Shown: positions 19,596-27,269 of the stretch, piece by piece
Numbering within the stretch: position 1 is the stretch's first letter
How the letters are laid out: each line of letters opens with the position of its first letter
Translations under genes and position numbers: made by a program
Notes under the pieces: model-generated
What the model saw: the letters and a program-made list of their open reading frames with translations, nothing else
The model's database searches: none
Told to the model about the DNA's origin: nothing
Assembly: GCA_964560875.1 (NCBI GenBank)
Contig: CAZLMW010000002.1
Location: 56,748 to 120,747, forward strand
Length of the DNA stretch: 64,000 nucleotides
Reading direction: 5' to 3'
From: CAZLMW01 sp964560875
Lineage (GTDB): Bacteria > Myxococcota_A > UBA9042

Positions 19596-20714
19596 CTACA
19601 ACTTGAATTGAAGCTGCGTGACGAGCCCGTACGTCGTGAGCGGTGTGCCGGGAGCGCGCCGCAGCACATTTCGCCAGCCGTAGATCCCGGCTTGGACAAG
19701 CTCATCCTGCAGCAGCCACTTGAAGCCCACTGTCGCGTTTGTCACGCGGTCGCTTGCCCGGCCGAAAGGTCGGTACACGCCGTACCGCGCGCTCCATTCG
19801 ACGTCGCCCGGCCAAGGCAATAACCAGGCCCATTGAATGAACGTGCCGTCGCGCTCCCGAAAGAGGTCCTCGGGCAGCGAGGTCGTCGGATCGGTCCGCG
19901 CATCGATCGGTTCGGCTGCCCGACGCGTGTGCTCAAAGCGCAGCTCATTTCGCCATCCCTGCACCACAAGATGCGCCGACCAGATCGTCTCGGTCTTCGA
20001 TTCGCTCAGCAGCTCGCCGGTGTCGGACTTGACCTTGTCGTTGCGCCGCGCACGTGACGCGCCCGCCCCGAACATGGCGCCAAATCGCCGCGGGATCCGC
20101 GTGATTTCGGCGTCCACTCGATGACCGACATGCGCGTCGACGCGGCCTTCGACCCGAAAGTTGCCGTTGTCATTGCCGAGCGTTCGCGCGCCGTTGCCGT
20201 TGAGGAGGGCGAATTCGGCCTCGATTCGTTTGTCCCAAAACCGCGCGCGCAACCGGGCGCCGATGTCGCGGCTGCTGTCGATCTCATTGCCGGGTAGTGA
20301 CCGCTCATGAAGCCGTTGAGCGGACGAGCTGATGATGTAGTCGTAGTTCACTCGGCGCTTCATTTGCCCGACATACAAACGCAGCCCGCGGCGGATCTTG
20401 TAGCGGATGTAGGCGTCCATGAGCCGCGGCGCCAGCTTCTCCATGGCGAGCTTGAGTTTGAAGCGGACGCGCTTGGCCTTGTAGTAGAAGTCGGCCCGCA
20501 CGCGACGGAGTTGAAATGATCGCGTGGGGTCGTCCTGGGACTCGTCGTCGTCTGTGTCGGGATCGTCCGTCGCCGGCTGCAGGTACAGGCGGCTCTGCAG
20601 CTGGCCACCGAGCTTCACCGGACCCGCGTGGGCAGCCGGCACCGCGAACAGCACCGCCAGCGCAATGATTGCGGCCGCGCAAATCCCGGCGTGTCGCTGT
20701 GGTGGCTTGGGCAT
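19596..20714 (-). CDS. Porin of the OprO/OprP (phosphate-selective) type
   Basis: 372 aa outer-membrane channel. Signal peptide: IIALAVLFAVPAAHAG with an AHA-G cleavage site. The mature protein begins VKLGGQLQSRLYLQP, has an Asp-rich loop (DDPDTDDDESQDDP), then FQLRRVRADFYYKAKRVRFKLKLAMEKLAPRLMDAYIRYKI, which is the OprP-like strand pattern, and GLRLYVGQMKRRVNYD. It ends QLQFKL, an aromatic near the C-terminus. Basic residues along the strands would suit anion passage, but specificity is not shown. It lies 60 bp upstream of the DsbA-like gene, same strand. Confidence 0.75.
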   Translation of the reverse strand: MPKPPQRHAGICAAAIIALAVLFAVPAAHAGPVKLGGQLQSRLYLQPATDDPDTDDDESQDDPTRSFQLRRVRADFYYKAKRVRFKLKLAMEKLAPRLMDAYIRYKIRRGLRLYVGQMKRRVNYDYIISSSAQRLHERSLPGNEIDSSRDIGARLRARFWDKRIEAEFALLNGNGARTLGNDNGNFRVEGRVDAHVGHRVDAEITRIPRRFGAMFGAGASRARRNDKVKSDTGELLSESKTETIWSAHLVVQGWRNELRFEHTRRAAEPIDARTDPTTSLPEDLFRERDGTFIQWAWLLPWPGDVEWSARYGVYRPFGRASDRVTNATVGFKWLLQDELVQAGIYGWRNVLRRAPGTPLTTYGLVTQLQFKL

Positions 20715-20851
20715 CGCGATCTCGCCGTCACTATGCTACTCAGCGCCGCGGGGGAGAAGAGCGCACAGAATAAACGGATTGACGCGTTCGGAAACCTCGC
20801 CCCAGCGCCGCTCACCAAGCGGCACGGGCGCCTCTCTCGCGTCCCCGCAAA

Positions 20852-20899
20852 GACGCGAATACGGAACGACGCGAATACGGAACGACGCGAATACGGGAC
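20852..20899 (+). repeat. Three 16-bp tandem repeats before tkt
   Basis: Unit GACGCGAATACGGAAC occurs at 20852-20867 and 20868-20883, and once more with one change (GGGAC end) at 20884-20899. The array ends 6 bp before the transketolase ATG, so it covers the ribosome-binding region. No strong Shine-Dalgarno other than GGGAC is visible. Confidence 0.9.
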
Positions 20900-20905
20900 C
20901 ACGCC

Positions 20906-22930
20906 ATGACCGATCTCGGACACGACCCCCACGGCGCCACGCCAAACGACAACGCACCCGACCTCGATCAGCTGTGCGTTGACACGATTCGGACCCTCGC
21001 GATTGACGCGGTCCAGCGCGCCAATTCCGGTCACCCCGGGATGCCGATGGGCATGGCCGACACCGCCTACACGCTTTGGTCCCGCCACCTGCGTTTCGAC
21101 GCACGCGATCCAACCTGGCCCGATCGCGACCGCTTTGTGCTCAGCGCCGGCCACGGCTCGATGCTTCAGTACGCGCTGTTGCACCTGTGTGGGTTCGACG
21201 TGTCGATGGACGACATCCGCAACTTCCGGCAATGGGAAAGCAGCACACCCGGCCACCCCGAATACGGCGACACCCCCGGCGTCGAAGCCACCACCGGCCC
21301 GCTCGGGCAGGGGCTCGCCATGGCCGTCGGAATGGCGTTGGGCGAGGCTCGGTTGCGCGCGCAGTACGGCGCCGCCCTCGTCGATCACCGCACCTTCGTC
21401 ATCGCGGGCGACGGCTGCATGATGGAAGGCATCAGCAGTGAAGCCGCGTCGATCGCCGGGCACCTCGGGCTCGACCGCCTCATCGTCCTGTACGACGACA
21501 ACCGCATCACGATCGACGGCAGCACCGATATCGCGTTCACCGAAGACGTCGGCAAGCGCTTCGACGCGTTCGGGTGGTCGGTCACGACGATCGACGGTCA
21601 CGATCGTGACGCCGTTGACGCCGCCCTCACCGCCGCGGATGCCGATCGCGAGCGCCCGTCGCTGATCCGGTGCAAGACGGTTATCGGCAAGATGTCGCCC
21701 AACCTGGCCGGCTCAAACAAGTCGCACGGCTCACCGCTTGGCGACGTCGAGATCGCGCTGACCAAGCAGGCCATGGGGTGGGATCCGACCCTCTCGTTTC
21801 ACGTCCCCGACGGCGTCTACGAGCACATGCGGGCCCGCAACGATGAGCTCGCGAGCACCGCTGGAGCGTGGCGGCAACGTTCGCAGTCCGAGGCCGGCCG
21901 TCGTTTCATGCGCCGCATCGCGCCAGATCTGAACACGCTGCTCGCCGACATCTCCTGGCCGTCGCAGGCCACCGGTTCAAAGCTCGCCACCCGCAAAGCC
22001 AGCCACGCTGTCATCCAAGCCTTGTCCGAGACGATCGAAGGGTTGCTCGGAGGCTCGGCGGATCTCGAAGGCAGCAACGGCACGCGCATCGCGTCGTCCG
22101 GCCACCTGTCTGCCGCCGATCTCGGCCCGCGCAACGTTCACTATGGCGTTCGCGAACACGCCATGGCCGCGATCGCCAACGGTCTCGCTCTGCACGGCGG
22201 CCACCTCCCGTTCGTCGGCACGTTCTTGATGTTCCACGACTACATGCGGCCCGCCGTGCGCCTCTCCGCGCTCATGCGCCAGCAGGTCATCTACGTCTAC
22301 ACGCATGACTCGATCTTCCTCGGCGAAGACGGCCCGACCCACCAGCCGGTGGAGACACTGATGGCCCTGCGCGGCGTGCCCAATCTGCTGACCATGCGGC
22401 CCTGCGACGTCGCGGAAACGGCGGCTGCATGGCGTGTGGGGCTGCTCAACCGCAACGGACCAACGGCGCTGGCACTTACCCGCCAAGCGATCCCCGAGAT
22501 GGAGCGCGATCCGGGCGGCATGAGCGTTTGGGAAGGTGTCGCGCGCGGCGGCTACACGCTGCGGGATGCCGAGGGGACCGTGAAGGTCGTGCTCATCGCG
22601 ACCGGGTCCGAGGTCCACGTCGCCATGCAGGCCGCCGATCTCCTGCAGGCCCAGGGTATCGGAACGCGCGTCGTCTCCATGCCGTGCTGCGAGCTCTTCG
22701 ACCAACAGGATCGCACCTACAAGCGCTCGGTTCTGCCCGCTGGGGCCGCCAAACTCAGCATCGAAGCCGGCATCAGCCGCGGCTGGGAACGCTACACTGG
22801 AGCCGACGGCGCATCGGTCGGTCTGGATCGCTTTGGCTACTCGGCGCCCGCCAATGTGCTGGCCGAGAAGCTGGGATTCACCGCCGACTACGTGGCGCAC
22901 CGTGCCAAGGGTTTGATCGGTCTCACGTAG
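20906..22930 (+). CDS. tkt: Transketolase
   Basis: 674 aa, thiamine-diphosphate enzyme of the pentose phosphate pathway transferring two-carbon units. N-terminal half: [35 protein letters not shown] and the ThDP motif [13 protein letters not shown] (168-180) with DDNRITIDG. Second half: the pyrimidine-binding Glu region [44 protein letters not shown] and [19 protein letters not shown]-terminal domain has [13 protein letters not shown]. All expected motifs are present. It stands alone on the plus strand between two minus-strand genes. Confidence 0.97.
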   Translation: MTDLGHDPHGATPNDNAPDLDQLCVDTIRTLAIDAVQRANSGHPGMPMGMADTAYTLWSRHLRFDARDPTWPDRDRFVLSAGHGSMLQYALLHLCGFDVSMDDIRNFRQWESSTPGHPEYGDTPGVEATTGPLGQGLAMAVGMALGEARLRAQYGAALVDHRTFVIAGDGCMMEGISSEAASIAGHLGLDRLIVLYDDNRITIDGSTDIAFTEDVGKRFDAFGWSVTTIDGHDRDAVDAALTAADADRERPSLIRCKTVIGKMSPNLAGSNKSHGSPLGDVEIALTKQAMGWDPTLSFHVPDGVYEHMRARNDELASTAGAWRQRSQSEAGRRFMRRIAPDLNTLLADISWPSQATGSKLATRKASHAVIQALSETIEGLLGGSADLEGSNGTRIASSGHLSAADLGPRNVHYGVREHAMAAIANGLALHGGHLPFVGTFLMFHDYMRPAVRLSALMRQQVIYVYTHDSIFLGEDGPTHQPVETLMALRGVPNLLTMRPCDVAETAAAWRVGLLNRNGPTALALTRQAIPEMERDPGGMSVWEGVARGGYTLRDAEGTVKVVLIATGSEVHVAMQAADLLQAQGIGTRVVSMPCCELFDQQDRTYKRSVLPAGAAKLSIEAGISRGWERYTGADGASVGLDRFGYSAPANVLAEKLGFTADYVAHRAKGLIGLT

Positions 22931-22952
22931 AGGGTGGCTGACGTAGCAGCAA

Positions 22953-25093
22953 TCAGCGCGAGGCTCGGTCGTTCATCCGTGCCCAGAATCCTTCGCGTGC
23001 TGTGCGTTGACCGCGCAGGCACACGTCGAGCAGCCGCAAGACCTCGGCTCGCAAGGCCCCGTCCGGATCGCAGGCCAGCGCCTCGCCCACGTGTTTGAAA
23101 GCGCTGTCAAAGCGGCCGTCTTCCGCCTCGACGAACGCCAGGCCGTAGTGACTTCGCGCGTGCCGATCGTTGACGGCCAGCGCGGTCTGGTAGGCCGCCC
23201 GTGCGCTCGTTCGGTCGCCGGCCGCCCAGAGCGCGTCGGCATAAACGGCCCAAAGACCGGCGCTGTGTTCGGTGTTGATGCTCAGCCCGCGCGTCGCGAT
23301 AACGAGCGCCATTCGCGGGTCCAGTCCGTCGCTGACGATGCGCCGCGATGTCTCTTCCATGAGCGCCCAGTTGCCCGGCTCGCGAACTAACACTTGCCGG
23401 TAAATCTCGACCGCTTCGGACGCTGACTCGGTGGTCCGCGCTGTGTTCAAGAGCGCGTCGGTCTCCTGGTCCTGCGCCCCGTCGAACGCCGCCTGGAACG
23501 CGTCGTCGATGCGACATGTGCCTTTCGCGAGCAGCCGCACGACCTGGTTTCGCACGCCATCGACGCCCGGGCCGATCGCGCGCGCCCCGCTGCGAGGTTC
23601 ATGGGCAAAGTGCGCGTCGAACTCGATCGTATTGACCGCCGCAGCGACGGTTGGCCCGAAGTGTTGGTAAGTGCGAGGCACGGCGGCGAGCTCGGCGGTG
23701 TGCAAACCGACATCGCGCACGAGCAGCAGCCCGTTGGCCTGGAGCTGTTCGGCGATCCGCTCGGCCGCTTCGATGGCCCCGCGGCTGTGGTAGACGACCG
23801 TGCCGTCGCGCAACAGGTCGTGGTCGTCGCCCAGGCGGTTTTCGAGGTCCTCGGCGTAGCGCACCAGCGCGTCCGCGTCGGGGTGGATCGTGATGTCGAT
23901 CGGGAACGTGCGCAGCTCCATCTGCAAGAGCGAATAGATCGGCCCGAGCTGCGACACGGAGGTCGGATCGGCCTTGGCGGCGAGCTCCTTGATCGCGTCC
24001 AAGCCGAGGTCGGTGTGGGCGGCGAGCTGATCGGTGTTGCGCAGCCAGGTGCGCACCATCACGACTTCCCACGGTCGCTTCGGCTCACTGCCGTTGTCCC
24101 CGGCCGCGGCGCTCAGCGGCGCCCTGCGGAAGATGTCGATCGGCAGCAAGTCGAGCGCGTAGTTGGCGAACGCCGCGTCCACTTTACCGGTGATCTCAAG
24201 GTGTTCGGCCGCGTCGATCGCGCGGACCTTGCCGGGCGCCAACATGTCGGCCAACGCCAGCGTCACGTGTTCTTCGTGCGCCGCGAACATGCCGCGATCG
24301 GCCGCTGACTGCAGCATCATCGATGACACGTCGGTCGCGTACACCTGCAGCCGGTCGTAGTAGTCCAGCTCAGCATCGGCGCACAGCGACTTGAACGCGT
24401 CGAGCAGCAAGCGCATGAACAAGCCGGTTCCCATGCCGTATTCGACGAGCGTGATCGTCTCGGGCAGCTCGCCCGCTGCGGCCCGTTCATCGCACCACGC
24501 GCGCAAGACCTCCGCGCATCGGCGGGAGTGGGTTCCGCTGTCGTGCGCGAGGTTGGGCACGTCCCCGTTGGCAAAAAGCGTCGGTCCGTTGACGTTCCAC
24601 GCGATGCGGCCGATCCGCCAATCCAAGCACATGCTGATCGGCCGCCACTCCTGCAGGACAATATCTTCGCCCGCAGCCGGAGCATCGGCGCTTTCGATCG
24701 CGTCGCCGTTTTCGTCACCCCACTGCCCGGCGGCTTGCTCGGCGGCTTGCTCGGCGGCTTGTTCGGCGGCTTGTTCGGNNNNNNNNNNNNNNNNNNNNNN
24801 NNNNNNNNNNNNNNNNNNNNNNNNNNNNNNNNNNNNNNNNNNNNNNNNNNNNNNNNNNNNNNNNNNNNNNNNNNNNNNTCGGCGGCTTGTTCGGCGGCTT
24901 GTTCGGTCGCTTCGACGTCGATCGTCACCGGGTCGGACGGCGCCGACTCTTCGGCAGGCGCTCCGGGGTCGATCCCGTCGTCGGCGGCTTCCACGATCTC
25001 GGCCAACGCAGGCAGATCCGATTGTGTCGTCCGGTTGAGGCGTCGATTCTTGCGTTTCTTCTTGCCGCCCGCCGGCGCTTTGCCATCGCTCAT
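22953..25093 (-). CDS. SAM-dependent methyltransferase with TPR domain, interrupted by assembly gap
   Basis: The gene begins MSDGKAPAGGKKKRKNRRLN with GGAGAG before the ATG at 25093. After about 60 residues comes a tetrapeptide repeat EQAA (12-bp unit) containing the run of Ns. Beyond it the repeat resumes and continues GQWGDENGDAIE. The next domain has VEYGMGTGLFMRLLLDAF, a SAM-binding glycine motif, then LQVYATDVSSMML, resembling class I methyltransferases (distantly like the MidA type). The C-terminal 180 residues are TPR-like (WAVYADALWAAGDRTSARAAYQTALA). As assembled the two sides are out of frame, which the gap length explains. The start overlaps the hutH stop (ATGA). Substrate unknown. 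Confidence 0.72.
24729..24904 (-). repeat. 12-bp tandem repeat encoding EQAA, spanning the assembly gap
   Basis: On the plus strand the unit is GGCGGCTTGTTC (or GCTC variants). Four units lie at 24729-24776 followed by GG; after the Ns, TC then two full units at 24881-24904 and a degenerate one. On the coding strand it reads Glu-Gln-Ala-Ala. The total copy number is hidden by the gap. Confidence 0.92.
24779..24878. other. Assembly gap (100 Ns)
   Basis: A run of exactly 100 undetermined bases, the usual placeholder for a gap of unknown size. It interrupts the 12-bp repeat. Repeat phase on the two sides (ending GG, resuming TC) predicts a true length of 8 + 12k bases, not 100. Confidence 0.97.
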
Positions 25094-26652
25094 GCGAACT
25101 CTCCATGGTGAAGCGCCTCGGACACGCGGTCTTCAAGCGCGCCGCTGCGAATGAGGTCGGCCACCTTCTCGATCTCGGGGTACAAGATGCGGTCCTCTTC
25201 AAGCTTGGTCACCGCCTCGCGAATGCACTGCCACGCCGCTGTCGTGCCGCGACCCGGGGTCAACGGAGCGCGGAGGTCGATGCTCTGCGCCGCACACATC
25301 AGCTCGATGGCGACGACACGTTCGGCGTTCTCGACGACGTCCAGGAACCGGCGCGCCGCGATGGGACCCATGCTGACGTGATCTTCGCGCGATGCGCTCG
25401 ACGGAATCGAATCGACCGAGTTGGGCGTCGACAGCCCCTTGGATTCGCTGACGAGCGACGCCGCGGTGACCTGCGCGATCATAAACCCCGAGTTGAGGCC
25501 GGAGTTGGTCGACAGAAACGGCGGCAGCCCGTTGTTGAGGTGGGGATTGACCAGCTGTTCGACGCGCCGTTCGCAGATATTGGCGAGCGTCGTCATCGCG
25601 ATCGCCGCGTAGTCACAGGCCATCGACATCGGCTGACCGTGGAAGTTGCCGCCCGAAATGACGGCGCCTTCTTTCACCGCGCCATCGGTCGCACCGGCGA
25701 AAACGAGCGGGTTGTCGGTTACGGCGTTGAGCTCGATCTCGATCTGCTGCCGCACGTGGGCGAGCGCGTCCCGAACGCTGCCGTGAACCTGGGGCATGCA
25801 GCGCAGCGAATAGGGATCCTGCACCCGTCCGCAGTCGCGATGCGATTCGACGAGCGGGCTGTCCGCGCACAGGTTTCGCAGGTTGGCGGCCACACGCGAC
25901 TGACCAGCGTAGGGACGCAGCGCCTGGATCCGGTCATCGAAAGGCCGGACGGACGCCAACATTCCTTCGACGGTCAACGCCCCGGCGATATCGGCGGCCC
26001 GAACGACTTTGCGCGCCCGAGCCAACGCCACCAGCCCGATCGCCGTCATGACCTGGGTGCCGTTGATGAGCGCCAGACCTTCCTTGGCGTCGAGCGCCAG
26101 CGGTTGTATCGAAGCAAGGCCCAACGCGACGTCCGAGGCCATGCGAACGCCGCCGTATTCGGCTTCTCCTTCGCCGATCAGGGCAAGCGCGAGGTGGGCG
26201 AGAGGGGCGAGATCTCCAGACGCACCGACCGACCCCTGGCACGGGATGATCGGGTGCACGCCGCGGTTGAGCATCTCGACGAGCTTCTCGACGACGAGCG
26301 GACGCACACCGGAATGCCCTGCGGCGAGAACCTGGGCCCGCAGCAGCATCACAAGGCGAACGATGGGTCGCGGCAATGGTGCGCCGACCCCGGTTGCGTG
26401 TGAGCGAACCAGGTTGATCTGCAGCTGGCGGAGCTGGTCGGCGGGGATCGGCACCTCGGCGAGCGCCCCAAAACCTGTGTTGATGCCGTAGTGGGCGACG
26501 TCGACGTCCGCGAGCGCCGCTTCGACCACCTTGCGGGCTGCGACGATTCGGGCGTGCGCCTCGGAGCCGATCTCGACCTTGCGATGTCCGCGCGCGATGT
26601 CCACCGCAGCCTGGGCCGACAACGACGTTCCGATCGCAAATACCGCTTCCAT
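25090..26652 (-). CDS. hutH: Histidine ammonia-lyase family (MIO aromatic amino-acid lyase)
   Basis: 520 aa. Removes ammonia from histidine to give trans-urocanate. The autocatalytic MIO triad Ala144-Ser145-Gly146 is in GSVGASGDLAPLAH. The catalytic Tyr is Tyr55 in YGINTGFG, the substrate-side RSHATGVG is present, and so is QDPYSLRCMPQVHGSV. Later motifs NPLVF, SGGNFHGQPM and the C-terminal SIPSSASREDHVSM are all typical of HutH. The start at 26652 has GGGAGAG upstream; the open frame extends further but without support. No hutU, hutI or hutG is nearby, so another MIO-lyase role is possible. Confidence 0.88.
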   Translation of the reverse strand: MEAVFAIGTSLSAQAAVDIARGHRKVEIGSEAHARIVAARKVVEAALADVDVAHYGINTGFGALAEVPIPADQLRQLQINLVRSHATGVGAPLPRPIVRLVMLLRAQVLAAGHSGVRPLVVEKLVEMLNRGVHPIIPCQGSVGASGDLAPLAHLALALIGEGEAEYGGVRMASDVALGLASIQPLALDAKEGLALINGTQVMTAIGLVALARARKVVRAADIAGALTVEGMLASVRPFDDRIQALRPYAGQSRVAANLRNLCADSPLVESHRDCGRVQDPYSLRCMPQVHGSVRDALAHVRQQIEIELNAVTDNPLVFAGATDGAVKEGAVISGGNFHGQPMSMACDYAAIAMTTLANICERRVEQLVNPHLNNGLPPFLSTNSGLNSGFMIAQVTAASLVSESKGLSTPNSVDSIPSSASREDHVSMGPIAARRFLDVVENAERVVAIELMCAAQSIDLRAPLTPGRGTTAAWQCIREAVTKLEEDRILYPEIEKVADLIRSGALEDRVSEALHHGEFA

Positions 26653-26754
26653 TGGCTCTCCCACCAGCCGCGATGTCGGCGCAATACCGCGATCCGATGG
26701 GCGTTCCCCAACGTCCTGTGGCCAACCTCGGGCGGCTGGCTTATACAACGCCAC

Positions 26755-27219
26755 ATGACGGCTTCCCAGCGCCCCATGTTGCGGCTCTTGCGACTGGATC
26801 CCGATGCGGACCAGGACCTGCCCCTGCCGCGCTACCAGACGCCAGGCTCAGCGGGTTGCGACCTGCTCGCCGCGATCATCGATCCGATCACGATCGCGCC
26901 CATGCAACGTGTCGCGGTTCCGACCGGTCTCGCGATGGCCGTTCCTTTCGGTTACGAAGCCCAGGTGCGCCCGCGCTCGGGCAACGCGATCCGCCACGGT
27001 CTGACCATGATCAACTCGCCCGGCACGATCGACAGCGACTACCGGGGTGAGGTGAAGGTCTTGCTCGTCAACTTCGGGAGCCGCCCGTACACCATTCATC
27101 GCGGCGATCGCATCGCCCAATTGGTGATAACGCCCATCGTCCAAGTGCACATAGTCAGCGTCGACGACCTCGACGCAACCGAGCGTGGTTCGGGCGGATT
27201 CGGCTCGACGGGCCGTTGA
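26755..27219 (+). CDS. dut: dUTP diphosphatase
   Basis: 154 aa, trimeric-type dUTPase hydrolysing dUTP to dUMP. The five motifs are in order: TPGSAGCDLLA (motif 1), RPRSGNAIRHG (2), GTIDSDYRGEVKV with the catalytic Asp region (3), RGDRIAQLVI (4) and RGSGGFGSTGR (5, C-terminal flexible arm). The ATG at 26755 gives the standard length; no Shine-Dalgarno is evident and TATACA lies just upstream, so a very short leader is possible. It is divergent from hutH. Confidence 0.95.
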   Translation: MTASQRPMLRLLRLDPDADQDLPLPRYQTPGSAGCDLLAAIIDPITIAPMQRVAVPTGLAMAVPFGYEAQVRPRSGNAIRHGLTMINSPGTIDSDYRGEVKVLLVNFGSRPYTIHRGDRIAQLVITPIVQVHIVSVDDLDATERGSGGFGSTGR

Positions 27220-27269
27220 ACAAGGGCGACGCGCTACCGCCGCGCGGCCTCAGACGCTATACCATTGCG

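Noticed and set aside
22953..25202. Frame reading through the Ns as one 749-residue protein starting at 25202
   Set aside because: Its N-terminus is an out-of-frame reading of the hutH end; the real N-terminus (MSDGKAPAGG) is in another frame and joins after correcting the gap length.
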